A DNA stretch of 20,089 nt from Phycisphaerales bacterium (GTDB lineage: Bacteria > Planctomycetota > Phycisphaerae > SM23-33). Positions 1-7,627 of the stretch are shown one piece after another. The position numbers and the translations under genes are program-made. Where the stretch lies: positions 4,358 to 24,446 of the forward strand of contig DNAS01000065.1 in assembly GCA_003485185.1 (NCBI GenBank), written 5' to 3'. Positions within the stretch are counted from its first letter, which is position 1, and each line of letters begins with the position of its first letter. Below the pieces are notes generated by a model that did not search any database, had not been told where the DNA came from, and saw only the letters and a program-made list of their open reading frames with translations.

Positions 1-1448
1 ACGGCTCGCAGCCGCGCTGGCCCTGGCGGCAGAAGGAAGTGCCGGTCACGGACCCGACGGAGGTCGCCTCGCCGCCGGAAACGGCCACCCAGCCGTCGCC
101 GCCGGCAGCGCGGCCCGAACCGCATCCCCTTCCGCCGCCTCCGCCCGTTGCGGTGCGCGGCGCCGACGACGAGACCGCCTCGCCTCCGCCGCCGGCGACG
201 GCCGAAGAGCCGATGGAACTGACGGACCTGATTCGCGCATCCCGCGCGCCGAAGCCCGCGCCGGCATCTCAACCTGCGCCGGTCGCCACCCAGCCGGCCT
301 CCGCGCCGGCCGAAACAGCGCCCGCTCCCTCGCCCGTCAAGATCGAACGCCCGGGCGCCTCGCGCCCGCCCGTACCGCGGGAAGAGGTCCTCTCCACCTC
401 GGCCTTGCAGGTCAACAACCGCTACATCACCGTCGATGAGATTCTCCGTTCGGCCGGGCCGGCGCTGGTGGCTGTGCCCACCAACGTCTCCGAGTCCACC
501 TACCGCCGGCGCATCGAGCAGATTCTCCAGGAGGAGATTCGCGCCCGCGTCAGCCAGGAACTCGTCCACGAGGAGGCCCGCAACCGCCTCGACGACGATC
601 AGAAAAAGCACGTCGACGAGGAGATGCGCAAGACGCTCGAAGAGATGATCGCCCAGGCGGGCGGCAGCCAAACCGCGCTCCAGACCCGCCTGGCAGCCGA
701 GGGCGCCAACCTGGACGACGTGCTGGCCGAACAGCGCCGCAAGCTGACCATCCAGTTGTACCTCCAGGCGCGGTTCGAGCCGGCCATCTCCGTTACGCGG
801 AAGATGCTCTGGGAGTACTACCGGGCGCACCCGGAGAAGTTCTCTTCCGAGACGAAGGTGCAGATGCGGATTCTCGCGGCGCCGTTTTCGGCGTTCCTGC
901 CGGCCGACGCGGCGAATCCCGGCGAGGCCGAACACGACGCCGCCCGCGCCGCCGCCCGCAAGACCATCGACGCCGCGCTCGGGCAGCTGGGCGACGGAAC
1001 GGAGTTCGCCGCCGTCGCGAAGCAGGCCGCCGCCGACATCAAGGCCCGGCACGAGGACCGCTGGGCCGCCGTCGCGCGGGACTTCGGAAAGGTGTGCGTG
1101 GAGAAGATGGCCGAGAACGGCGGGCTGTGGGGCCTGGCCAGGGCGGGAAGCTTCATCGAGCCGAAGGTGGAAGAGGCCGCCTTCGCCCTGAAGGAAGGGC
1201 AGGTCAGCGACGTCGTCGAGGGCAAGTACGGTTTCTACGTCGTCCAGGCCGCCAAGGTCCAGCCCGGACGCACGGTCGGCTTCGAACAGGCCCAGGCGGA
1301 AATCGAGCCCATTCTTCGCCGCGAGCAGTACGACAAGCTGCGCGACGACTACTTCCGCCGCCTGCTGGAAGGTGCGACCATCGTCCACACCGACAAGTTC
1401 GTCTCGCTGGCGGTCGATCGCGCGATCGAGCGATACTATCGCAAGTAG
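1..1448 (+). CDS. Parvulin-type peptidyl-prolyl cis-trans isomerase (PpiC/SurA-like), 5' truncated by the window edge
   Basis: This is probably a periplasmic foldase that helps outer-membrane proteins fold by isomerising prolyl bonds. The frame is open to the left edge. A GTG at 39 is possible, but AAGGA ends only one base before it, so the true start and any signal peptide probably lie outside the window. Numbering from that GTG: residues 1-115 are a Pro/Ala-rich, probably disordered segment; 120-250 are helical and resemble the SurA/trigger-factor N-terminal region (the NNRYITVDEIL stretch near 126-136 is typical of its beginning); and 265-405 are a PpiC domain, with GGLWGLARAGSF at 361-372, a VEEAAFALKEGQVSDVV block and the closing GKYGFYVVQ. 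ZIP transporter gene 1472-2281 follows after 23 bases, probably on the same transcript. The family assignment is solid; the substrate is not visible. Location in the periplasm is inferred. Confidence 0.85.
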   Translation, partial: GSQPRWPWRQKEVPVTDPTEVASPPETATQPSPPAARPEPHPLPPPPPVAVRGADDETASPPPPATAEEPMELTDLIRASRAPKPAPASQPAPVATQPASAPAETAPAPSPVKIERPGASRPPVPREEVLSTSALQVNNRYITVDEILRSAGPALVAVPTNVSESTYRRRIEQILQEEIRARVSQELVHEEARNRLDDDQKKHVDEEMRKTLEEMIAQAGGSQTALQTRLAAEGANLDDVLAEQRRKLTIQLYLQARFEPAISVTRKMLWEYYRAHPEKFSSETKVQMRILAAPFSAFLPADAANPGEAEHDAARAAARKTIDAALGQLGDGTEFAAVAKQAAADIKARHEDRWAAVARDFGKVCVEKMAENGGLWGLARAGSFIEPKVEEAAFALKEGQVSDVVEGKYGFYVVQAAKVQPGRTVGFEQAQAEIEPILRREQYDKLRDDYFRRLLEGATIVHTDKFVSLAVDRAIERYYRK

Positions 1449-1471
1449 CTTGCCGCGAAGGAGCCTCGTCG

Positions 1472-2281
1472 ATGTACGAGTTCTGTCGCGATCATTCCCT
1501 TCTGGCCGCCCTGGTCGCCACGCTGTTCACCTGGAGCGTCACCGCGCTGGGAGCGGCGCTGGTGGTCTTCACCCGGCGGGTCTCGCAGAAGTTCCTCGAC
1601 GGTTCGCTGGGGATGGCCGCGGGCGTCATGATCGCCGCGAGCTTCTGGAGCCTGCTGGCGCCGTCGATCGAGATGGCGGAATCGCAAGGATACGGCTGGT
1701 GGAAGTGGGTTCCGCCGTTGGCGGGCTTCCTGCTGGGCGCGGCGTTCCTGCGGGTCATCGACCGCCTGCTTCCGCACATGCACCCGGACCTGAAGGTGGC
1801 CGAGGGCATCCCTACGCGCTGGCGGCGGAGCACGCTGCTGGTCCTGGCCATCACGATCCACAACATTCCGGAGGGCCTGGCGGTGGGGGTGGCGTTCGGG
1901 GCGGCCGCCGCCATGGGCGATGCGAGCCTCGTCGGCGGGGCGGTCGCGCTGGCGCTGGGGATCGGGCTGCAGAATTTCCCCGAGGGCGCGGCCGTCTCGT
2001 TGCCGCTGCGCCGCGAGGGCATGAGCCGCGCGCGGGCGCTGTGGTACGGGCAGCTTTCGGGCATCGTCGAACCGATCGCCGGCGTCGTGGGCGCCGCCGT
2101 GGTGATGACGGCTTCGTCCATCCTGCCCTATGCGCTGGCGTTTGCGGCCGGGGCGATGATCTTCGTCGTCGCCGAGGAACTCATTCCCGAATCCCAGCGC
2201 GAGGGCAACGTGGACCTGGCCACCGGCGGGGCGATCGTCGGATTCGCGGTGATGATGACCCTCGACGTGGCGTTGGGGTAG
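1472..2281 (+). CDS. ZIP-family divalent metal transporter (ZupT/GufA-like)
   Basis: This is a 269-residue inner-membrane protein of the ZIP family, which moves zinc or other divalent metals into the cytoplasm. Hydrophobic segments lie near residues 8-34, 45-64, 80-97, 120-145, 152-175, 195-215, 218-237 and 250-268, giving the usual eight helices. The two metal-site helices carry HNIPEGLAVG (130-139) and QNFPEGAA (167-174), the signature TM4/TM5 motifs, and EELIPE at 235-240 is the usual TM7 motif. The loop between TM3 and TM4 contains HMH (102-104) but is not strongly His-rich. The ATG is preceded by AAGGAG with an 8-base spacer, which supports this start. It lies 23 bases after the isomerase gene. 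Metal specificity cannot be read from the sequence. Confidence 0.92.
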   Translation: MYEFCRDHSLLAALVATLFTWSVTALGAALVVFTRRVSQKFLDGSLGMAAGVMIAASFWSLLAPSIEMAESQGYGWWKWVPPLAGFLLGAAFLRVIDRLLPHMHPDLKVAEGIPTRWRRSTLLVLAITIHNIPEGLAVGVAFGAAAAMGDASLVGGAVALALGIGLQNFPEGAAVSLPLRREGMSRARALWYGQLSGIVEPIAGVVGAAVVMTASSILPYALAFAAGAMIFVVAEELIPESQREGNVDLATGGAIVGFAVMMTLDVALG

Positions 2282-2472
2282 CAGCCCTGTTGAGAAACGG
2301 GCTGCTAGAGCAAGCGAGCAGGAGAACAGGTGAACAGGAGGAGCGACAGCTCCAACAAATCTTTGAAAAACAGGCGGTCTGCTCGCCTGCGGTCTCCTGC
2401 TCTCCTGTTCTACTGTTCTGCCTGGAAGCTGGATGAGACTTTCTGAACGGGCTGATAGGCCGGCACAGCCGG
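2280..2472. repeat. Intergenic inverted-repeat region between convergent genes
   Basis: The spacer between the stops of the ZIP gene and the Gfo/Idh gene is full of inverted and direct repeats. AGCAGCCC (2280-2287) pairs with GGGCTGCT (2299-2306) around an 11-base loop. CCGGC (2460-2464) pairs with GCCGG (2468-2472). Between them, an AGCAGGAGAACAGGTGAACAGG-type purine-rich arm at about 2315-2345 is roughly complementary to the pyrimidine-rich arm at about 2385-2425. Near-identical short sequences, AAACGGGCTGCTAG and GAACGGGCTGATAG, flank the region. No T-tract follows the hairpins, so they may terminate both convergent transcripts without being textbook intrinsic terminators. No gene is seen here. 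Confidence 0.5.
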
Positions 2473-2473
2473 G

Positions 2474-3526
2474 TCAGGCATCCTTTCGGATGATGTCGAA
2501 TCCTTCACGGTCGGAGGCGGTGCCGTCCCACTTGTGGTGCTCGAGGCGCTTGACGATGCGCTGGGCGGTGCGGACGGCCGCCAGCCCGTCCGCCGCAGAG
2601 ACCACCGGCGGTGCGCCGCGGACCACCGAGTCGCGGAACGCCTCCGCCTGGCGGCGCAGCGGCTCGATGGACTCGTCCACCACGAGTTCCTCGACCTTGA
2701 TGAGCTTGGTGTAATCGACGCTCTCGGCCAGCTCGGCCAGGTCCTGCACGTCCAGCTCGCGGGCCATCTGGATCAGGTCCAGGTTCTCGCTCTTTTTGAC
2801 GACCAGCCCGACCTTCCGCGCGTAATCGACGGACAGGTACGCTTCCTCGGAGAAGATGCGCATCTTGCGCTCGGTCTTGATGGCCAGCCGGCTGGCGGTC
2901 AGGTTCGCCACGCACCCGTTGTCGAAGACGATCCGCACGTTGCAGATGTCCTCGTGCGCGCCGATGACGTTCACGCCGACCGCGTGCAGGGCCCGCACCT
3001 TGCCGCCGGCGAGCATGAGCACCAGGTCAATGTCGTGGATCATCATGTCCAGCACCACGCCGACGTCGGCGGAGCGGAAGGTGAACGGACTGATGCGGTG
3101 CGCCTCGATGAACTTGGGGCGGATGGCGTACTTCTGCATGGCCAGCACCGCGGGATTGAACCGCTCGGTGTGCCCCACCTGCACGGTGGTGCCGGTTTTT
3201 TCGGCCAGGGCAATGAGCTGCTCCCCGGCATCGGCGTCGTCGGTGAAGGGTTTCTCGATGAGGACGGGTTTTCCGGCCTCGATGAAGGGCCTGGCGGCAG
3301 CCAGGTGGTGCCGCGTGGGCACGGCGATGACGGCGGCGTCAACCATTCCGACCGCCTTGGCCGGGTCGGTCAGCGCGGCGCAGTGGCGCTGCGCGGCGAC
3401 GGCGTTCGCCTTGGCCTCGCTGACGTCCACCACGCACACCAGCTCGGCGTCGGGCATCTCGCTGAAGACGCGGGCGTGCAGCTTGCCCATTCGCCCCGCG
3501 CCCACCACGGCAACTCGAAAGCTCAT
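2474..3526 (-). CDS. Gfo/Idh/MocA-family NAD(P)-dependent oxidoreductase, coupled to lpxA
   Basis: This 350-residue dehydrogenase has a Rossmann N-terminus with GAGRMG at 9-14, the family signature EKP at 91-93, and the catalytic-region motif MMIHDIDL at 161-168 (His164, Asp165, Asp167). Length and domain order match the Gfo/Idh/MocA family, which oxidises or reduces sugars and nucleotide sugars. Its ATG overlaps the lpxA stop as ATGA (3523-3526), so the two genes are almost certainly translationally coupled. In Leptospira and Acidithiobacillus, GnnA, a member of this family encoded beside lpxA, oxidises UDP-GlcNAc at C3 on the way to a 3-amino lipid A precursor. The context makes that role possible here, but no GnnB aminotransferase is seen in the window. 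Family is certain; substrate is inference. Confidence 0.9.
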   Translation of the reverse strand: MSFRVAVVGAGRMGKLHARVFSEMPDAELVCVVDVSEAKANAVAAQRHCAALTDPAKAVGMVDAAVIAVPTRHHLAAARPFIEAGKPVLIEKPFTDDADAGEQLIALAEKTGTTVQVGHTERFNPAVLAMQKYAIRPKFIEAHRISPFTFRSADVGVVLDMMIHDIDLVLMLAGGKVRALHAVGVNVIGAHEDICNVRIVFDNGCVANLTASRLAIKTERKMRIFSEEAYLSVDYARKVGLVVKKSENLDLIQMARELDVQDLAELAESVDYTKLIKVEELVVDESIEPLRRQAEAFRDSVVRGAPPVVSAADGLAAVRTAQRIVKRLEHHKWDGTASDREGFDIIRKDA

Positions 3527-4407
3527 GGCATCGTTCTCCGGATTTCCGCCTGAAGTTCCGGGGGCAGCAGCTTCTCCGCCTCCGGGGGCGCCTTGCCGCG
3601 AAACAGCTCGCGGGAACGCCCGTACACCCCGCGCAGCGACTGCTGGACAAACTGGCAGAGATACGCCGCCTCGCCCTCGACGCCCAGGTTCTCCAACTGC
3701 TCGATCTTGGTCTGGAGCGCCGATTCGTCGTCGAACAGTTCGGCCAGCGCCCGGCGGAGTTCGCGCTGTTCGTCGCTCGACAGGCCCGCGGCGCGGATGC
3801 CCGCCTCGTGGATTCCGCGGACAGCCGGCGGGGTCTTCTCGTAGTCCAGGCTGAAGAAGTTCGTGTAAGGCGGCACGTCGCGGCGGACGGGTGTGCGGGA
3901 CCCGATGCGGGCGTACCGCCCGACCGTCACGAAGTGGTGGATCCCGGCCATGTCTTCCACCACCGCGCCGGTGTGAATGCGGATGTGCCCCGCCAGCAGC
4001 ACGCCGCGCCCGAGCGTCGCGCGATCGTCCACGTAGCAGTCGTGGGCGACGTGCGCGCCATCCTTCAGCACGTTGTCGTTTCCGATGCTGGTGAGGAATC
4101 CGCCGACCTCCGTGCCGGGGTGGACGGTGGCGCGCGGCCCGAAGCGGTTGCGGTGCCCGATCAGTACGCGAGTCGGACCGCCGGAGTATTTCAGGTCCTG
4201 GGGGTCGGCGCCGATGACGCAGCCTTCGTCGAAGACGTTGCCCGAGCCGATCGTCACGTTCCCGGTGACGGAGACGCGGCGGACGAGGCAGGTGTTGGGG
4301 CCGATCGTCACGTGCGGACCGACCACGCAGTAGGGACCGATCCTCGCCGTCGGCGCCACGCGGGCGGACGGGGCGATCTCTCGCAGCAGCGTCACTTCAG
4401 GAGGCAT
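3523..4407 (-). CDS. lpxA: Acyl-ACP--UDP-N-acetylglucosamine O-acyltransferase (canonical LpxA)
   Basis: LpxA performs the first step of lipid A synthesis in the cytoplasm, moving a 3-hydroxyacyl chain from acyl carrier protein to the 3-position of a UDP-sugar. The 294-residue protein has left-handed beta-helix hexapeptide repeats from about residue 10 to 185, followed by the helical LpxA C-terminal domain. The conserved block DPQDLKYSGGPTR (68-80) is present. All the active-site histidines known from the E. coli enzyme have counterparts: His119 and His122 in GAHVAHDC, His141 in LLAGH, and His157 in GIHHF (E. coli H122, H125, H144, H160). The C-terminus is about 30 residues longer than in E. 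coli. The ATG lies inside the end of the upstream paralogue (11-base overlap), with GGGAG just upstream. It is co-transcribed with the lpx genes and coupled by ATGA to the downstream dehydrogenase. Confidence 0.95.
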   Translation of the reverse strand: MPPEVTLLREIAPSARVAPTARIGPYCVVGPHVTIGPNTCLVRRVSVTGNVTIGSGNVFDEGCVIGADPQDLKYSGGPTRVLIGHRNRFGPRATVHPGTEVGGFLTSIGNDNVLKDGAHVAHDCYVDDRATLGRGVLLAGHIRIHTGAVVEDMAGIHHFVTVGRYARIGSRTPVRRDVPPYTNFFSLDYEKTPPAVRGIHEAGIRAAGLSSDEQRELRRALAELFDDESALQTKIEQLENLGVEGEAAYLCQFVQQSLRGVYGRSRELFRGKAPPEAEKLLPPELQAEIRRTMP

Positions 4408-5170
4408 CGCAGGGGCTCCCGAATCCGCCGGACTGCTGGACGAACTCGGCCAGCCGCCGCACGTGCGGATTGACCGACGCGTCCGCCAGGAGCCGGCGGG
4501 CCACCTCCAGGTCGGCGGGCGTCGATCCGCCGTTGAACAGCTCGCGGAACGCCTGCTTCAGCGCCCGGACGTCGTCTTCCCCGAATCCGCAGCGGTGCAG
4601 GTTCTCCGAGTTGACCCCGCGCACGCGGTAGGGCGAGCCCTGGATCATCGCGAAGGGCGGGGCATTGCGGTCCACCTCGGCGAACCCGGCGATGAACGTG
4701 TAGGCGCCCACCGTCACCGCGTCGGCGACGAACGAGAACCCGCTCGTCCGCACGTATTCCTGCACGTGCGCGCCCACGCCGACGTGCGTGAAGTTCGCGA
4801 AAATCCCGTGATCGTCGATCACCGCGCCCGCGCCCACCTGCGAGCCGATCATGATGAGGTTGTTCTTTCCGATCTTCGTGGCGCGCTCCTCGCCGGCGTA
4901 GACCGTCACGTGCTCGCGGAGGGCGCACGCGGCGCCGACGATGCACTTGCCCGGGCGGTCGCCCTCGCCCGGAGCGCCCACCACCGCCATCGGGAACACG
5001 TGCGTCCGCTCGCCGATCTTCGTGTGCCCGACGATCGTCGCGCTGTTCTCGATGACGCAACCCGGACCGATGCTCACCTCCGCCCCGATGTAGGCGAACG
5101 GGCCGATCTTCGCGTCCGGCGCGATCCGCGCGCCCTTCTCGATCATTGCCTTTTCGGAAATCTCCGACAT
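4397..5170 (-). CDS. LpxA paralogue lacking the catalytic histidines
   Basis: This 257-residue left-handed beta-helix protein is clearly related to LpxA over its whole length. It has an SEISEKAMI-type N-terminus, hexapeptide repeats, the QGSPYRVRGVN turn at 177-187, and an LHRCGF-containing C-terminal helical domain like the NIEGLKRRGF region of E. coli LpxA. In the segment aligned with E. coli MINAHIAHDC it reads MIGSQVGAGA (107-116), which puts Gln111 and Ala114 where His122 and catalytic His125 should be. The later GH and VHQF histidines are also absent. It is therefore unlikely to be a normal acyltransferase; it could be a structural partner of the intact LpxA or act on another substrate. 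I chose the ATG at 5170, because AAGG precedes it and its N-terminus aligns with LpxA. A TTG at 5218 would add 16 unrelated residues. Confidence 0.88.
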   Translation of the reverse strand: MSEISEKAMIEKGARIAPDAKIGPFAYIGAEVSIGPGCVIENSATIVGHTKIGERTHVFPMAVVGAPGEGDRPGKCIVGAACALREHVTVYAGEERATKIGKNNLIMIGSQVGAGAVIDDHGIFANFTHVGVGAHVQEYVRTSGFSFVADAVTVGAYTFIAGFAEVDRNAPPFAMIQGSPYRVRGVNSENLHRCGFGEDDVRALKQAFRELFNGGSTPADLEVARRLLADASVNPHVRRLAEFVQQSGGFGSPCDAS

Positions 5171-5198
5171 GTGCGATACCTTAACCTTGCGAGCAGTC

Positions 5199-6509
5199 TC
5201 AAACGGGCTCGGCGTCAACGAGCATGAACTTGATCTCCGCCTCGGCGGCGACTTCCTCGCCCACCAGCGCCCGGCAGCGGGTGTGCCCCGTGCGCGTGCG
5301 GACGTGGAGCGCCTCGGCCTCCAGGATCAACTGGTCGCCCGGGCGGACGGAACGGCGCATCTTCACCCGGTCCATGCTGAGCAGCACCGCCACCTTGCCC
5401 GTGTGCTCCAGGCGGCGGCTCAGCAGGATGCCCGAGATCTGCGCCATCGCCTCCAGGATCATCACCCCCGGCATGATGGGCTGGCCGGGGTAGTGCCCCT
5501 GGAAAAACGGCTCGTTGATGGTGACGTTCTTGATGCCCGTGACCATGCGGTCGCTGTCCAGCCGCAGGATCCGATCGACCATCAGGAACGGGTAGCGGTG
5601 GGGCAGCAGGCGCATGATCCGCCGGATGTCCATCACCGGCTCCTCGACCAGCGACACCGCGAGGGCGTTCTCGGAAATCCGTTCGAGGAGCTTGCGGACG
5701 AGGGCATGGTTCAACTCGTGCCCGCTCTTGTAGGCGACGATCCGCCCGCGGAGCCGCCGCCCCAGCAGGGCCAGGTCGCCGATCAGGTCGCAGACCTTGT
5801 GCCGCGCGTGCTCGTCGCGGAAGCGGAGTTCGTTGTCCACCGGGCCGGACTCGCCCATCACCAGCAGATCGCGCGGCGTCAGGTGCTTGCCCATTCCGCG
5901 GGCCTGGAATTCGCGCGCCTCGGCCTCCAGCAGGAACGTCCGCGCCGGGGCGATCTGCCGGGCCAAGTCGTCCTTGCCCAGGCGGAAGGCCACCACCTGC
6001 CGACCGATGCTCGGGACCGCGCCGTAGTCCAGGTCGTACAAAATATCCAGGCAGTCGTCCGGTCCGGGCAGGGCCGCCAGCATCGCGTCGCCCTCCGAGA
6101 CCGCCGCCGGCTCGTCGATGACATACGTCTTCCGCTCGCTGTCCTGCTCGGTCAGGCCCGCCTTCTGGATCGCCTGCACGAACGGCAGCGGCGAGCCGTC
6201 CGTCGAGGGGGTCTCCGCGCCGTCCATCTCGACGACGAGGTTGTCGATTCCCAGCCCCCAGACCGCCGCCAGCACGTGCTCGACCGTCTCCACGGACACC
6301 GCGCCGTTCAGCAGGCTCGTCCGCCGCGGGCGCTTGGCGACGTGGGCGATGTCCGCCGCGATCGACACCGGGGAAGGCAGGTCGGTGCGGACGAAGGTGA
6401 TGCCCGCGTCCGTCGCGGCCGGAAGGAACCGCAGCGCGCACGGCTCGCCGCCGAACAACCCCCGCCCCTGGACGGCGGCGGGCGACTTAATTGTCTTTTG
6501 AAGACTCAA
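5199..6509 (-). CDS. lpxC-fabZ: Bifunctional UDP-3-O-acyl-N-acetylglucosamine deacetylase / 3-hydroxyacyl-ACP dehydratase (LpxC-FabZ fusion)
   Basis: The protein joins two cytosolic enzymes in 436 residues. Residues 1-290 are LpxC, the zinc deacetylase that commits UDP-acyl-GlcNAc to lipid A. The zinc ligands are His78 (in VETVEHVL), His237 and Asp241 (in HARHKVCDLIGDL), with Glu77 and His264 (in KSGHELN) as the catalytic pair. Residues 291-436 are FabZ, the hot-dog-fold dehydratase of fatty acid elongation, with RLLPHRYPFLMVDR at 300-313, catalytic His339 in GHYPG and Glu353 in MILEAMAQ. LpxC-FabZ fusions are known in several diderm phyla. The start is a TTG lying inside the end of lpxD (23-base overlap). 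AAAGGTG stands nine bases upstream, and the N-terminus aligns with LpxC from here, so I accept the TTG. The fusion places two enzymes competing for hydroxyacyl-ACP in fixed proportion. Confidence 0.95.
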   Translation of the reverse strand: MSLQKTIKSPAAVQGRGLFGGEPCALRFLPAATDAGITFVRTDLPSPVSIAADIAHVAKRPRRTSLLNGAVSVETVEHVLAAVWGLGIDNLVVEMDGAETPSTDGSPLPFVQAIQKAGLTEQDSERKTYVIDEPAAVSEGDAMLAALPGPDDCLDILYDLDYGAVPSIGRQVVAFRLGKDDLARQIAPARTFLLEAEAREFQARGMGKHLTPRDLLVMGESGPVDNELRFRDEHARHKVCDLIGDLALLGRRLRGRIVAYKSGHELNHALVRKLLERISENALAVSLVEEPVMDIRRIMRLLPHRYPFLMVDRILRLDSDRMVTGIKNVTINEPFFQGHYPGQPIMPGVMILEAMAQISGILLSRRLEHTGKVAVLLSMDRVKMRRSVRPGDQLILEAEALHVRTRTGHTRCRALVGEEVAAEAEIKFMLVDAEPV

Positions 6510-7536
6510 GGGCCTGCACCTTTGCTTCCAGATGCTTGACTCGTTTGATCAGCTCGGGGAGCTTTTCGCCGGCCATCAGGACGCGCATCTTCTCTTTGGC
6601 CGGGCCCGCCGGCGTCCCGGCGACGGTCTGACCGTCGGGCACATCGGACGCGACGGCTGAATACGCCGCCACCTGCGCGCCCGTGCCCAGCGACACGTTG
6701 TCGCGAATGCCCGCGTTGCCCCCGATCACGACGAAATCGCCCAGCCTGGCGCTTCCGGCGATTCCCGCTTGTCCGACCAGGATGCACCCGCGCCCCACCT
6801 GGACGTTGTGGGCCACCTGCACGAGATTGTCGATCTTCGTGCCGGCGCCGATCCGTGTCGATCCGAACTTGGCGCGGTCGACGCAGCTGCACGCGCCGAT
6901 CTCCACGTCGTCCTCGATCACCACGTTCCCGATGTGGGGGATCTTGTGGTGGACGCCGCCGGAGAAGAAGTATCCGAACCCGTCGTACCCGATGGCGCTG
7001 TTGGGCCCGATGCGGACCCTTGCGCCGATCCGGCAGCCGGCGAGCACCGCCACGCCTTCGCGGAGCACGCAGCCGGGGCCGATCTCGACATCCGCGCCGA
7101 CGGAAACGTTGGCGCATAAGGCCGTGCCGGCGCCGATCTTCGCCCTCGGCCCGACCCGCACGCCCGGCCCGATCCGCGCGTCTGCCGCCACCTGGGCGTC
7201 GTCCGCCACCGTCGCCAATGGGTGTACGCCCGGGGCGGGCAGGTCTTCGGGGCACGCCAGCCTGGACAGGACCGTCGCCACCGCCTTCTGCACGTCCGGA
7301 ACGCGGAGGAGCGTCGCCTTCGAGGCCGGGGCGTCCGGACCCACGATGACCGCGCTGGCCCGGCAGTCGGCCAAGTGGGCCTCGCGCCGGGCGTCGGCGG
7401 CGAAGGTCAACTCGCCCGGGCCCGCCGTCTCCAGCGACGCCAGAGCGCGGATTTCCGCCGTCTCGTCGCCTTCGACGGTTGCGCCCAGCCAGTCCGCGAC
7501 CCTCCGCACCGTAAGCGTTGGTTTGTTGTCCGTCAT
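6487..7536 (-). CDS. lpxD: UDP-3-O-(3-hydroxyacyl)glucosamine N-acyltransferase (LpxD)
   Basis: LpxD adds the second, N-linked hydroxyacyl chain to the deacetylated UDP-sugar. The 349-residue protein has the expected three parts: an N-terminal uridine-binding domain (about 1-100, with LASLETAGPGELTFA at 32-46), a left-handed beta-helix of hexapeptide repeats (about 105-310), and a C-terminal helix (326-345) that probably forms a coiled coil in the trimer. The catalytic histidine is His243 in QVAHNVQVG, matching E. coli His239. GYDGFGYFF (183-191) is also typical. The ATG at 7536 has only a weak GGCGGG upstream; a promoter-like TATCAT box lies nine bases before it, so it may be translated from a very short or absent leader. 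It is the first gene of the lpxD - lpxC-fabZ - lpxA paralogue - lpxA - dehydrogenase run, all overlapping or closely spaced. Confidence 0.96.
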   Translation of the reverse strand: MTDNKPTLTVRRVADWLGATVEGDETAEIRALASLETAGPGELTFAADARREAHLADCRASAVIVGPDAPASKATLLRVPDVQKAVATVLSRLACPEDLPAPGVHPLATVADDAQVAADARIGPGVRVGPRAKIGAGTALCANVSVGADVEIGPGCVLREGVAVLAGCRIGARVRIGPNSAIGYDGFGYFFSGGVHHKIPHIGNVVIEDDVEIGACSCVDRAKFGSTRIGAGTKIDNLVQVAHNVQVGRGCILVGQAGIAGSARLGDFVVIGGNAGIRDNVSLGTGAQVAAYSAVASDVPDGQTVAGTPAGPAKEKMRVLMAGEKLPELIKRVKHLEAKVQALESSKDN

Positions 7537-7545
7537 GAACCCGCC

Positions 7546-7574
7546 ATGATAGCCCGGAACGCTCCCAGCCGCAA
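7546..7574 (-). promoter_or_regulatory. Putative sigma-70-type promoter of lpxD
   Basis: On the minus strand TTGCGG (7574-7569) is followed after 17 bases by TATCAT (7551-7546, five of six matches to the -10 consensus). The -10 box ends nine bases before the lpxD ATG, so the transcript would begin close to the start codon. The -35 match is weak (three of six), so this rests mostly on the -10 box and spacing. Confidence 0.4.
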
Positions 7575-7627
7575 GACCCCAAGACGGCGCGCCACGGGCG
7601 GGGCAGGAGCCGGCGTGCCCGCGAAAA

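Noticed and set aside
2534..3553. A 339-codon + strand frame opposite the Gfo/Idh gene
   Set aside because: It is antisense to clear Gfo/Idh motifs, and its His/Asp/Gly-rich product has no domain pattern.
5171..5218. Longer start (TTG at 5218) for the degenerate LpxA paralogue
   Set aside because: The added 16 residues do not resemble LpxA and would overlap the upstream gene, while the ATG at 5170 has AAGG upstream and matches the family N-terminus.
5169..6539. A 456-codon + strand frame opposite lpxC-fabZ
   Set aside because: It is antisense to a gene with all catalytic residues in place; the translation shows no family features.
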